DNA from: an uncultured Collinsella sp.
Lineage (GTDB): Bacteria > Actinomycetota > Coriobacteriia > Coriobacteriales > Coriobacteriaceae
Reading direction: 5' to 3'
DNA length: 5,168 nt
NCBI GenBank assembly: GCA_900555585.1
Contig: USLT01000067.1
Span: forward strand, 1 to 5,168
Position 1 is the first letter of the stretch; every line of letters starts with the position of its first letter. The notes under the pieces are model-generated. The model was not told the DNA's origin, searched no databases, and saw nothing but the letters and a program-made list of their open reading frames with translations. Position numbers and translations under genes: made by a program. This document shows, piece after piece, positions 1 to 5,168 of the stretch.

Positions 1-118
1 AGCGGGCGAGCGCGACGGGTACGCCCAAGGGAATCGCCCCCGCGAGCGTCCACAGGAAGATGCGCACACTGACCCCGAAACCCTCGAGCAGCATCCCCGT
101 CATCGTCGATACGTCCAT
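1..118 (-). CDS. Amino acid ABC transporter permease, N-terminal fragment (runs off the left edge)
   Basis: Only the first 39 codons are visible. The translation begins MDVSTMTGMLLEGFGVSVRI and continues into a hydrophobic stretch (FLWTLAGAIPLGVPVALAR). This is the usual start of HisM/GlnP-type permeases: a short periplasm-side lead, then the first membrane helix with a Gly-Val-x-Val-x-Ile pattern. It would form the membrane channel that takes substrate from the lipoprotein encoded just upstream and couples it to an ATPase subunit, which is presumably beyond the window. The ATG at 116-118 is preferred over the later in-frame ATG because a purine-rich AAAAAGGGG lies about 7 bases upstream. It follows the binding-protein gene after a 94-bp gap with no clear promoter, so it is probably in the same operon. 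The family call rests on the N-terminus and the context. Confidence 0.75.
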   Translation of the reverse strand, partial: MDVSTMTGMLLEGFGVSVRIFLWTLAGAIPLGVPVALAR

Positions 119-147
119 CTAGAACCCCTTTTTACCGCGAAGCCCAC

Positions 148-197
148 CGGCGCGAAACAGGCGCCGCCCCGCCCGGCCGCATCGCGACGGGACGGGG
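148..197 (-). promoter_or_regulatory. Two adjacent GC-rich hairpins between binding-protein and permease genes
   Basis: Arm 167-175 pairs with 188-197 (CCCCGCCCG against CGGGACGGGG, one bulged base, 12-base loop). Immediately next to it, 148-153 pairs with 161-166 (CGGCGC against GCGCCG, 7-base loop). Neither is followed by a T-tract on the minus strand, so they do not look like standard full terminators. In many importer operons a hairpin after the binding-protein gene protects or partly terminates the message, giving more binding protein than permease. That role is inferred here. High local GC makes some pairing likely by chance. Confidence 0.4.
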
Positions 198-212
198 CAT
201 CCCCATGGATCG

Positions 213-1046
213 CTACTTGATCTGCCAGTTCTCATACGAGATGCCGAGGTCGGCGTACTTGGCACAGAGGTCCTCGACGAAGCCGTCCCCATCCATGGCC
301 CTCAGGGTCTCGGTCACCTTGGCGGCCAGGGCCTCGTCGCCCTTCTTGAAGCCGACGCCGTAGGACTCGGTCGAGAGCATGTCGTCGAGCATGACGTACT
401 TGCCAGCGTTGCCGGCGAGCTGGTAGCGCGCGATGGAGAGATCGCAAGCGACCGCATCGACGGCGCCCGACTCGAGCTGCATGAAGGCGGTGTTGTACTC
501 GCCGATGGTCTCGAGCGACGCGAACGTGGACGCGAGGTCGGCCCGCTCGCCTTGAAGGACTTCCCAGGCAGCCGAATCGACCTGGGTGATCACCGTCTTC
601 CCCGCGAGATCATCGGGACAGCCGATGCCGCTGTCCGCCCTGACCACCACGACCTGGCCGTTCAGCATGTAGGGATCCGAGAAGGCGTAGTCCTTCTCGC
701 GGCCCTCGATGGTGAAACCGTTCCAGATACACGTGATCGCGCCGGAATCGAGAAGGCTGTCCCTGGCATCCCAGTCGATCGGCTCCAGTGCGAGCTCCCA
801 GCCGTTGCGGCGGGCGACCTCGGCGGCGAGCTCGAGATCGAACCCGGTGAACTCGCCGTCATCGCCGACATAGCCATATGGCGGATACGCCTGGTCGAAA
901 CCGACGGTCAACGTCGAGATCTCCCCGCCCGCGCCTTCCGAGCCGCCAGATGCCGGCGCGCCGCCGCATGCCGTCAGGCCCCATGCGAGCGTAAGCGCGG
1001 CGCCCAGCATCGCGAATCCCCGTGCAAACGAACCAAGCTTCTTCAT
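213..1046 (-). CDS. Amino acid ABC transporter substrate-binding lipoprotein (SBP_bac_3 family)
   Basis: A 277-residue extracytoplasmic receptor that captures a polar amino acid and delivers it to the permease encoded just downstream. Residues 1-26 form a lipoprotein signal peptide (MKK, hydrophobic core), with lipobox Leu24-Thr25-Ala26-Cys27, so the mature protein should be lipid-anchored at Cys27. A Gly/Ser/Ala-rich spacer to about residue 44 leads to the bilobed domain (about 45-272). Family signs include the first strand with YPPYGY (55-59 region), FTGFDLELAAEVARRNG (66-82), CIWNGFT (106-112) and FSDPY (122-126). Thr112 and Arg116 match the positions that bind the ligand carboxylate in this family, and Asp202 the one that binds the amino group. 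The ATG is preceded by GGGGAG at a normal distance. Length is typical. The ligand is not determinable; cystine, glutamine or another polar amino acid are all possible. Cystine is suggested only by the nearby cysE. Confidence 0.93.
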   Translation of the reverse strand: MKKLGSFARGFAMLGAALTLAWGLTACGGAPASGGSEGAGGEISTLTVGFDQAYPPYGYVGDDGEFTGFDLELAAEVARRNGWELALEPIDWDARDSLLDSGAITCIWNGFTIEGREKDYAFSDPYMLNGQVVVVRADSGIGCPDDLAGKTVITQVDSAAWEVLQGERADLASTFASLETIGEYNTAFMQLESGAVDAVACDLSIARYQLAGNAGKYVMLDDMLSTESYGVGFKKGDEALAAKVTETLRAMDGDGFVEDLCAKYADLGISYENWQIK

Positions 1047-1096
1047 GGCTACTCCCCGTGCAATATCTCCATCATTCCAAACTGCATATTAAAGTC

Positions 1097-1116
1097 GCAT
1101 CAACTAGCGTCGATGC
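1097..1116 (-). repeat. Inverted repeat in the 5' leader of the binding-protein gene
   Basis: On the minus strand GCATCGA and TTGATGC pair as a 7-bp stem (one G-U pair) around a 6-base CGCTAG loop. It lies just downstream of the predicted transcription start and about 50 bases before the ATG. It could be an operator or a small leader hairpin. The short stem leaves chance occurrence quite possible. Confidence 0.3.
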
Positions 1117-1123
1117 AGCGTCT

Positions 1124-1152
1124 ACTTTACTTTGCTAGAGTGTTTTTGACAA
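1124..1152 (-). promoter_or_regulatory. Sigma-70-type promoter of the amino acid importer operon
   Basis: On the minus strand a -35 box TTGTCA (1147-1152, 5 of 6 consensus) and a -10 box TAAAGT (1124-1129, 4 of 6) are separated by exactly 17 bases (1130-1146). The region is clearly AT-richer than the genes around it and sits between the preceding gene's likely terminator and the ATG at 1046. It predicts a 5' leader of about 70 bases. An alternative -10-like TTTAAT lies nearer the gene (1088-1093) but lacks a matching -35. Confidence 0.6.
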
Positions 1153-1177
1153 GAAGGGGTTTTAGCAACAACAAACT

Positions 1178-1191
1178 TGCATAGCTTTGCA
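1178..1191. promoter_or_regulatory. Imperfect 14-bp palindrome upstream of the importer promoter
   Basis: The sequence TGCATAGCTTTGCA has dyad symmetry (TGCA-n-AGCT-n-TGCA) with mismatches only at the two n positions. Its near edge is about 26 bases upstream of the -35 box, a place where an activator or repressor dimer could bind. No known regulator's consensus is recognised. Confidence 0.25.
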
Positions 1192-1198
1192 CATAAAG

Positions 1199-1231
1199 AG
1201 ACCGCCGTGGGCGATTGCCGCGCGGCGGTCT
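1199..1231 (-). terminator. Probable intrinsic terminator of the surface-protein gene
   Basis: AGACCGCCG and CGGCGGTCT form a perfect 9-bp stem (1199-1207 with 1223-1231) around a 15-base loop. It starts about 31 bases after the stop codon of the gene ending at 1263. On the minus strand the stem is followed by CTCTTTATGT, a short imperfect T-rich run. Position and stem strength fit a Rho-independent terminator that separates the surface protein from the downstream importer operon. Confidence 0.6.
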
Positions 1232-1262
1232 GGAAAACGATTCGGCGATATGCGCAGGAATC

Positions 1263-3029
1263 CTAGAGGTCGCGCTCCCGCGACTCGGCGTTGCGACGCA
1301 GATGGACTTTTCCGCCGATAGCGATCGCGGCGGTGCCCGTCGCGCTCAGCGCGGCGGCGGCCATCAAGGCCATGCCCGCCGCGTCCGAGGTCTGCGCAAG
1401 GCGCTTCGCCTTGGCCTCCTCCTCCGCAGCCGCCTTCTCCTCGGCACTCAGCTCCAGATCGACCTTGGGGTCCTCGATGCCGCCGAAGACCCGCGGAGTC
1501 CACTTCGCAGCGATATAGAGGTCACGTGTCACCGGCGCATCGACGTCGAACGCGTCGCCGTACTGCTTGGTGTCCGGGTCGTAGGCGTACCATCCATCGA
1601 AGATGTGATCGGGATGCTCGGGATCGGCGGGCAGCTTGTTCTGCGCGGAGAACGCCGAGCCCTCGAGGACGGTGAACATCGCGTTAGGGGTCGTGGGATC
1701 GCAATCGTCGAAGATGATGCTATGGGTCTTGGAGGATTCGTCCTGGGAGTCCCCCTGCGCCCCCTCTCCGGGCTTCGAGCCCTCGTCGGTCGCGGGCGCA
1801 TCGTCCTCGGGGGCGTCGTTCTCAGACCCGTCCGTGCCGGGACGCTCCTGCGAGCCGGCATCGTCCGCACCGGAACCTTCCTGAGATCCCGTATCACCAG
1901 CGTCAGGGGTCTGCTCGGGCAGGGAAGGCGCCTCAGGTTCGGGCTCGGCCGGCGTCTGGGGCGTCTCGGGGACCGCCTCGGATCCGGGACCTTCCTCCGG
2001 CTGCTGCGGGGTCTCGGGCTTCGTCTCCGGCTGCTGCGGGGTCTCCGGATTCGCCTCGGGCTTCGTCTCCGGCTCCGGCTTCACCTCGGGCTTCACCTCG
2101 GGCTTCGCCTCCGGCTCGGGCTTAGCCTGCTCGGCCTCGTGCTTCTCGACATAGGAGAGGCAGATCTTCTTCTCGTTGCGATAACGGTTCACGTACCCGT
2201 TGGCATAGGGGTTGGAGCGTCCGGCGCCCGTCGAATAGTAGCTGACGACGGCATCGCACAGGGCGGTGACCATCTCGCGGTCGGTCATGGAGTCCTTCAG
2301 GTTCGCGGCGCGGAAGAACTTCTGCACGCCGCCCTGCCCGAAGAGGTTGCACATGCCCCAGGCGAGGCCCTTGACGCAATCGGCGCGGCCGCTGATATCG
2401 ACCTTGTGGTCGCGCTTCAAGCTGCGCTCGACCGGGATGTAGTACTCGTTGTAGGAATAGGCGTCCTGCAGCGCGGCGAACTCGACGGGATCCGTCGCGT
2501 ACGCGGCGTGCCAGGCGTTCTCGGCGAGCTGGCCGAGCTCGGTCAGGCGCTTGGCCGAGGAATCGTAGACCTTGCCGGTCTTGAGCTCGTTGCCGCGCTT
2601 GACGACCTCGGCGAACATGGAGTACTTCGTCGGGTTGTAGCGATACGTCGACTCGATGAAGGGGACGAGCGCATAGCGTCGGTCGAACTGGTAATAGCCC
2701 ATGGCGTTGTAGCCGTCGCCGTAGGAGAAGCCCTGGTCGTAGTTGCAGCTGCTCTCGAACTTGGAGAAATACTTCATCTCATCGGAGAGCGCCGCGACGG
2801 CGCGGGAGAGCATCGCGGTCTGCTCGGCCGCGGGCTGCTCGGCAGCCGGCTCGGGCGAGAACTCGTCCATGCGGTCGAAGCCGGTCGGCGCGGGCAGGGA
2901 GCCATCGCTCGCCACGCCGTCCGCGGCGTGCGCATCCGAGGTCGATGCGAGGGCCGGGACCGCGAGGGCCCCGAACGTGAGCGTGAGCGCGAGTCCCGCC
3001 GCGATAGCCTTATGCCTATGCTGTGGCAT
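1263..3029 (-). CDS. Secreted, wall- or membrane-anchored surface protein with putative lysozyme-like domain and Flg_new/InlB-type repeat
   Basis: A 588-residue modular protein. Residues 1-28 (possibly 1-35) are a signal peptide with a basic start, hydrophobic core and ALA or AHA cleavage site. Residues 80-298 form a compact domain with Cys at 95, 218, 227, 258 and 290. Its pattern, Glu92-Ser-Ser at the start, GYYQF (111-115), ALQDAY (186-191), WGM near 224 and RYRNE (282-286) at the end, resembles phage-type lysozyme or transglycosylase domains (ESxGN, GxYQF, terminal RYxNE), with Glu92 as candidate catalytic acid. That is inference. Residues 299-433 are a Pro/Glu/Lys then acidic Gly/Ser linker. 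Residues 436-512 match the Flg_new (Listeria-Bacteroides) repeat, with DPEHPDHIFDGWY and DLYIAAKW. Residues 522-543 are charged and helical. LAQTS (544-548), a hydrophobic segment (550-573) and a basic tail form a sortase-like or membrane anchor. AGGAGG (3034-3039) precedes the ATG. It probably acts on or in the cell wall. Confidence 0.85.
   Translation of the reverse strand: MPQHRHKAIAAGLALTLTFGALAVPALASTSDAHAADGVASDGSLPAPTGFDRMDEFSPEPAAEQPAAEQTAMLSRAVAALSDEMKYFSKFESSCNYDQGFSYGDGYNAMGYYQFDRRYALVPFIESTYRYNPTKYSMFAEVVKRGNELKTGKVYDSSAKRLTELGQLAENAWHAAYATDPVEFAALQDAYSYNEYYIPVERSLKRDHKVDISGRADCVKGLAWGMCNLFGQGGVQKFFRAANLKDSMTDREMVTALCDAVVSYYSTGAGRSNPYANGYVNRYRNEKKICLSYVEKHEAEQAKPEPEAKPEVKPEVKPEPETKPEANPETPQQPETKPETPQQPEEGPGSEAVPETPQTPAEPEPEAPSLPEQTPDAGDTGSQEGSGADDAGSQERPGTDGSENDAPEDDAPATDEGSKPGEGAQGDSQDESSKTHSIIFDDCDPTTPNAMFTVLEGSAFSAQNKLPADPEHPDHIFDGWYAYDPDTKQYGDAFDVDAPVTRDLYIAAKWTPRVFGGIEDPKVDLELSAEEKAAAEEEAKAKRLAQTSDAAGMALMAAAALSATGTAAIAIGGKVHLRRNAESRERDL
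1995..2111 (-). repeat. Short in-frame tandem repeats encoding the Pro/Glu linker
   Basis: A 21-base sequence occurs identically at 1995-2015 and 2025-2045 (30-bp period), encoding two copies of a TPQQPETKPE-like unit. A 12-base unit TTCACCTCGGGC is repeated at 2080-2091 and 2092-2103, with a third diverged copy following, encoding KPEV units. Both periods are multiples of three, so copy-number change would lengthen or shorten the linker without a frameshift. Such linkers commonly extend a surface domain away from the wall. Confidence 0.75.
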
Positions 3030-3210
3030 ATCTCCTCCTAGGTTCTGATCCCCTGCAGGGATGGTTGTGTTTGAAGTGCGTTTGCGTCAGAGCCGCAAAG
3101 AGGTACAAACCAGTATGAACGAGCTCTCGAACGGGCGCAATAATTTCCCGCGCGGTATCGCCAAACCCGCAAATCGCCTCGCCGGCCGTCGACGGGAGGC
3201 GGTGCGCGAG

Positions 3211-3238
3211 TTGTTAAACCCTAGTGATTTCCTAGACT
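3211..3238 (+). promoter_or_regulatory. Possible cysE promoter
   Basis: TTGTTA (3211-3216, 4 of 6 to the -35 consensus) and TAGACT (3233-3238, 4 of 6 to the -10 consensus) are 16 bases apart in an AT-rich patch. They would give a leader of about 50 bases before the ATG at 3297. The overlapping TTTAAT (3238-3243) is a better -10 match but has no -35 at proper distance. CTAG occurs twice (3221-3224, 3232-3235), with possible operator character. Confidence 0.35.
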
Positions 3239-3286
3239 TTAATCGCCGCTGCGGCTACCATTGCCTCATTCAACACATCGACAACC

Positions 3287-3291
3287 AAGGG
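3287..3291 (+). promoter_or_regulatory. Ribosome binding site fixing the cysE start at 3297
   Basis: AAGGG lies 5 bases before the ATG at 3297. An alternative in-frame TTG at 3261 would add 12 residues (MPHSTHRQPRAA), but it has no purine-rich site before it. The protein from Met at 3297 lines up with the usual start of short CysE proteins, so the ATG is preferred. Confidence 0.65.
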
Positions 3292-3296
3292 CAGCG

Positions 3297-4007
3297 ATGA
3301 GCTTTATCGATACCGTCCGCGAGGACATCAAGACCGTGCAGTCGCACGACCCCGCCGCCCAAAGCGGTCTGGTCATCTTCCTCTCCTATCCCGGGCTGCA
3401 CGCCAAATGGGCGCACACCCCCGAGCACTGGCTGTGGAACCACGGGATGCGCGGGCTCGCGCGCGTCATGTCCCAACTCACGAGGTTCTTCACGGGCGTC
3501 GAGATCCATCCGGCCGCATGCATCGGCAGGAGGCTGTTCATCGACCACGCCATGGGCGTGGTCATCGGCGAGACGACCGTCATCGGAGACGACTGCGTGC
3601 TCTACCAGGGCGTGACGCTCGGCGGCACGGGCAAGGAGACGGGCAAGCGCCATCCGACGCTCGGAGACCGCGTCACCGTTGGCACCGGAGCCAAGGTGCT
3701 CGGCAACATCCATATCGGCGACGGCGCGAAGATCGGCGGAAACTCCGTCGTCGTGAAGGACGTCCCCGCCGATTCGACCGTCGTCGGAGTTCCGGGGCGC
3801 GTGGTGCGGCGGGCGGGCTGCCGCGTCATCAACGCCCAGGCGGATGCCCGCGAGCATCGCGAGACCATGCCCGATCCCGTCCAGGAGCAGTCCCTCATCA
3901 ACCGCGAGCACATCGCCGGCAACCAGAAACGCATCTGCGAGCTCGAGCGCCAGGTCGCCGAGCTGACCGAGCTCGTCTCGCAGCTCGCCGAGAACTCTAC
4001 GCGCTAG
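3297..4007 (+). CDS. cysE: Serine O-acetyltransferase
   Basis: A 236-residue cytoplasmic enzyme that transfers acetyl from acetyl-CoA to L-serine, giving O-acetylserine, the precursor that cysteine synthase converts to cysteine. Residues 1-65 are the short helical N-terminal domain typical of Gram-positive CysE (E. coli CysE is longer, about 273 residues). Residues 66-170 form the left-handed beta-helix of hexapeptide repeats: EIHPAACIG, FIDHAMGVVIGE, LGGTGKETGKRHP and GAKIGGNSVVVKDVP. His84 and His119 correspond to E. coli catalytic His158 and substrate-binding His193, and Glu69 to Asp143. VVGVPGRVV (162-170) closes the domain. The C-terminus (about 203-232) has clean heptads: Ile206, Ile213, Val220 and Val227 at a, Leu216, Leu223 and Leu230 at d, a coiled coil as in Bacillus-type CysE. 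It lacks a C-terminal Ile, so the classic CysK-binding tail is absent. No cysK is in the window. Confidence 0.95.
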   Translation: MSFIDTVREDIKTVQSHDPAAQSGLVIFLSYPGLHAKWAHTPEHWLWNHGMRGLARVMSQLTRFFTGVEIHPAACIGRRLFIDHAMGVVIGETTVIGDDCVLYQGVTLGGTGKETGKRHPTLGDRVTVGTGAKVLGNIHIGDGAKIGGNSVVVKDVPADSTVVGVPGRVVRRAGCRVINAQADAREHRETMPDPVQEQSLINREHIAGNQKRICELERQVAELTELVSQLAENSTR

Positions 4008-4031
4008 GACGCGACCGGAGCCATCCGCATG

Positions 4032-4072
4032 AGGAGGGGAGCCCGCCGGCAAACCGGTCGGGCGCCCCTCCT
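4032..4072. terminator. Strong hairpin between convergent cysE and ABC exporter genes
   Basis: AGGAGGGG (4032-4039) pairs with CCCCTCCT (4065-4072). After one A/G mismatch, GCCCG (4041-4045) pairs with CGGGC (4059-4063), and after a bulged T, CCGG pairs with CCGG around a CAAA loop. That is 17 base pairs, far more than needed for termination. It lies 24 bases after the cysE stop and about 52 bases after the exporter stop, so it can serve both directions. Neither side has a T-run, so it may be a U-less terminator or an mRNA 3'-end stabiliser. A second small stem (4091-4096 with 4102-4107) lies closer to the exporter gene. Confidence 0.7.
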
Positions 4073-4124
4073 GGCATCATGCGGTCGTCGCGCCGTCGCG
4101 CACGGCGGCCGCGCGCGGTCCGCG

Positions 4125-5168
4125 CTACATGAATTGCGAGCGATAGAGCTCCGCATAAGCGCCGTCGGCCGCCAGCAGCTCCTCGTGCGTGCCCTGCTCG
4201 ATGATCGTGCCCGCCTCCATCACGAGGATGAGGTCGGCGTCGACGATCGTCGAGAGCCGGTGGGCGATGACGAAGCTCGTGCGACCGTGCATCAGCGCCT
4301 CCATCGCGCGGACGATGGCCTGCTCGGTGCGCGTGTCGACGCTCGACGTGGCCTCGTCCAGGATCAAGATCTTGGGGTCGCACAGCATCGCGCGGGCGAT
4401 GGTGAGCAACTGCCGCTGACCCTGGCTGATGCTCTCCGCGTCGTTCGCGACGCGCGTCTCATAACCCTGCGGCATGGTCCGCACGAAGAAGTCCACGTGC
4501 GCGGCGCGGGCCGCGCACTCGATCTCCTCGCGCGTCGCCTCGGGCCTGCCATAGGCGATGTTCTCGGCGATGGTTCCGTCGAACAGCCAGGCGTCCTGCA
4601 GCACCATGCCGAAGTTGCTGCGCAGCTCGCCGCGGTCCATCTTGCGGGTGTCCACGCCGTCGAGCGTGATATGCCCGCCATCGACCTCGTAGAAGCGCAT
4701 CAGCAGGTTGATGAGGGTCGTCTTGCCGGCGCCCGTGGCGCCGACGATGGCGATCTTCTGGCCGGGCTCCGCCGTGAACGAGACGTCGCGCATGAGCGGC
4801 TTGTCCGGCGAGTAGCCGAAGCGCACGTGCTTGAAGGCGACGCGGCCGTCGACGGGGCGGCTGACATGGGCGGCCTCGCCGGGCTCGGGCTCGGGCTCGA
4901 CCTCCTCCTCGTCGAGGATATCGAAGACGCGCTCGACCGACGCCAGGGCGCTCTGCAGCGTGTTGATGGTCATCGACATCTGGGTAAGGGGCTCCGATGC
5001 CTGGTTGATGTACTGGAAGAACGCCTGGAAGATACCGATGGTCATGTTGCCGGCGATGAGCATGCCACAGCCGATCACGGCGATGACGACCTGCGCGAGA
5101 CGGCCGATGAAGCGGATGGCCGGACCGGTCGCGTTGGTCAGGAAGTCCGCGCGGCGGCTCGCGTCGGC
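4125..5168 (-). CDS. ABC exporter half-transporter (fused membrane and ATPase domains), C-terminal part, 5' end off the window
   Basis: 347 codons are visible and the frame is open to the right edge, so the N-terminal membrane helices are missing. Numbering within the fragment: residues 1-85 are the end of the transmembrane domain, including the helix [20 protein letters not shown] and the amphipathic segment before the ATPase ([13 protein letters not shown]). An acidic Pro/Glu linker (PEPEPGEA) follows. The ATPase domain has Walker [10 protein letters not shown] (143-151), Q-loop Gln191 in [16 protein letters not shown], signature ISQGQ (247-251), Walker B ILILD ending at Asp271 with catalytic Glu272, D-loop SSVD and H-loop His303. 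This is the MdlB/LmrA/BmrA-like exporter class, which moves lipids, drugs or peptides outward. The SQGQ signature is common in heterodimeric exporters of Gram-positives, so a partner gene may lie just upstream, outside the window. The substrate cannot be told. Confidence 0.95.
   Translation of the reverse strand, partial: ADASRRADFLTNATGPAIRFIGRLAQVVIAVIGCGMLIAGNMTIGIFQAFFQYINQASEPLTQMSMTINTLQSALASVERVFDILDEEEVEPEPEPGEAAHVSRPVDGRVAFKHVRFGYSPDKPLMRDVSFTAEPGQKIAIVGATGAGKTTLINLLMRFYEVDGGHITLDGVDTRKMDRGELRSNFGMVLQDAWLFDGTIAENIAYGRPEATREEIECAARAAHVDFFVRTMPQGYETRVANDAESISQGQRQLLTIARAMLCDPKILILDEATSSVDTRTEQAIVRAMEALMHGRTSFVIAHRLSTIVDADLILVMEAGTIIEQGTHEELLAADGAYAELYRSQFM

Larger units (their letters stand above)
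3030..3296. other. Divergent intergenic region between surface-protein gene and cysE
   Basis: This 267-bp stretch must hold the start signals for both divergent genes. Next to the surface-protein gene is a strong Shine-Dalgarno AGGAGG (3034-3039, minus strand) and a perfect 10-bp palindrome CCCTGCAGGG (3051-3060). No convincing minus-strand promoter was found; TTGCGC and CATACT boxes 17 bases apart are a weak candidate. The half nearer cysE is AT-richer and carries a possible plus-strand promoter (3211-3238). An open frame from 3061 (or ATG 3115) to 3300 crosses it, but evidence that it is translated is weak. Confidence 0.6.

Noticed and set aside
1088..1093. TTTAAT as the main -10 of the importer operon
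   Set aside because: No -35-like box lies 16-18 bases upstream, while the pair at 1124-1152 has good boxes and exact 17-base spacing.
552..1184. A 210-codon plus-strand frame antisense to the binding-protein gene
   Set aside because: Its product has no recognisable domain, it opposes a clear lipoprotein gene and it runs through that gene's promoter.
1215..3041. A 608-codon open frame on the plus strand, antisense to the whole surface-protein gene
   Set aside because: It mirrors the GC-rich codon pattern of the minus-strand gene. Its product is an Arg/Leu/Gly-rich low-complexity string without domains, and the minus frame has a signal peptide, recognised domain and perfect ribosome site.
3912..4004. 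C-terminal coiled coil of CysE, and Glu69 in place of the E. coli Asp143, as possible novelties
   Set aside because: From memory, the short Bacillus-type CysE also has a helical heptad tail and the same EIHP sequence, so both are family-typical.
3270..4052. A 260-codon minus-strand frame antisense to cysE
   Set aside because: It is an Asp/Ala/Leu-rich shadow of the GC-biased cysE codons, with no ribosome site or domain.
3407..4132. A 241-codon plus-strand frame overlapping cysE
   Set aside because: It is a +1-type shadow of cysE, rich in Arg, His and Ala, with no family resemblance; cysE in this region is unmistakable.
4383..4398. SQGQ in place of the canonical SGGQ signature in the ABC exporter
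   Set aside because: This variant is common in Gram-positive exporter subunits and the other ATPase motifs are intact, so it is not a sign of a broken transporter.

Overview
The window is high-GC DNA with strong GC bias at third codon positions, clear Shine-Dalgarno sites and Gram-positive-style genes: a lipoprotein solute-binding protein, a cell-wall-type surface protein with a C-terminal anchor, and a Bacillus-like short CysE. An Actinomycetota gut-type lineage, probably Coriobacteriia (a Collinsella or Olsenella relative), fits best. This is inferred from protein style only; there is no rRNA or other marker gene.

Layout, left to right. Positions 1-1046, minus strand: the end of a polar amino acid ABC importer operon, with a lipoprotein substrate-binding gene followed by the 5' end of its membrane permease. 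The two are separated by 94 bp holding two adjacent GC-rich hairpins. A good sigma-70-type promoter for this operon lies at 1124-1152. Positions 1199-3029, minus strand: a 588-residue secreted surface protein with its own likely terminator. Its parts are a signal peptide, a Cys-containing domain that I read as lysozyme-like, a long Pro/Glu then Asp/Ser/Gly linker, an InlB/Flg_new-type beta repeat, and a degenerate LPXTG-like anchor. Positions 3030-3296: a 267-bp divergent intergenic region. Positions 3297-4007, plus strand: cysE, serine O-acetyltransferase. Positions 4008-4124: a convergent intergenic region with a very strong hairpin. Positions 4125-5168, minus strand: the C-terminal part of an ABC exporter half-transporter, running off the right edge.

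How the genes may work together. CysE makes O-acetylserine for cysteine synthesis. The importer takes up a polar amino acid that could be cystine, but the sequence does not show the ligand. A short motif (CTAGT followed by GACTTTAAT) occurs upstream of both cysE and the binding-protein gene, a weak hint of shared regulation. The surface protein and the exporter have no visible functional link to these. I found no CRISPR array, insertion sequence, tRNA, rRNA or phage gene. The most unusual item is the surface protein; the rest is ordinary metabolism and transport.
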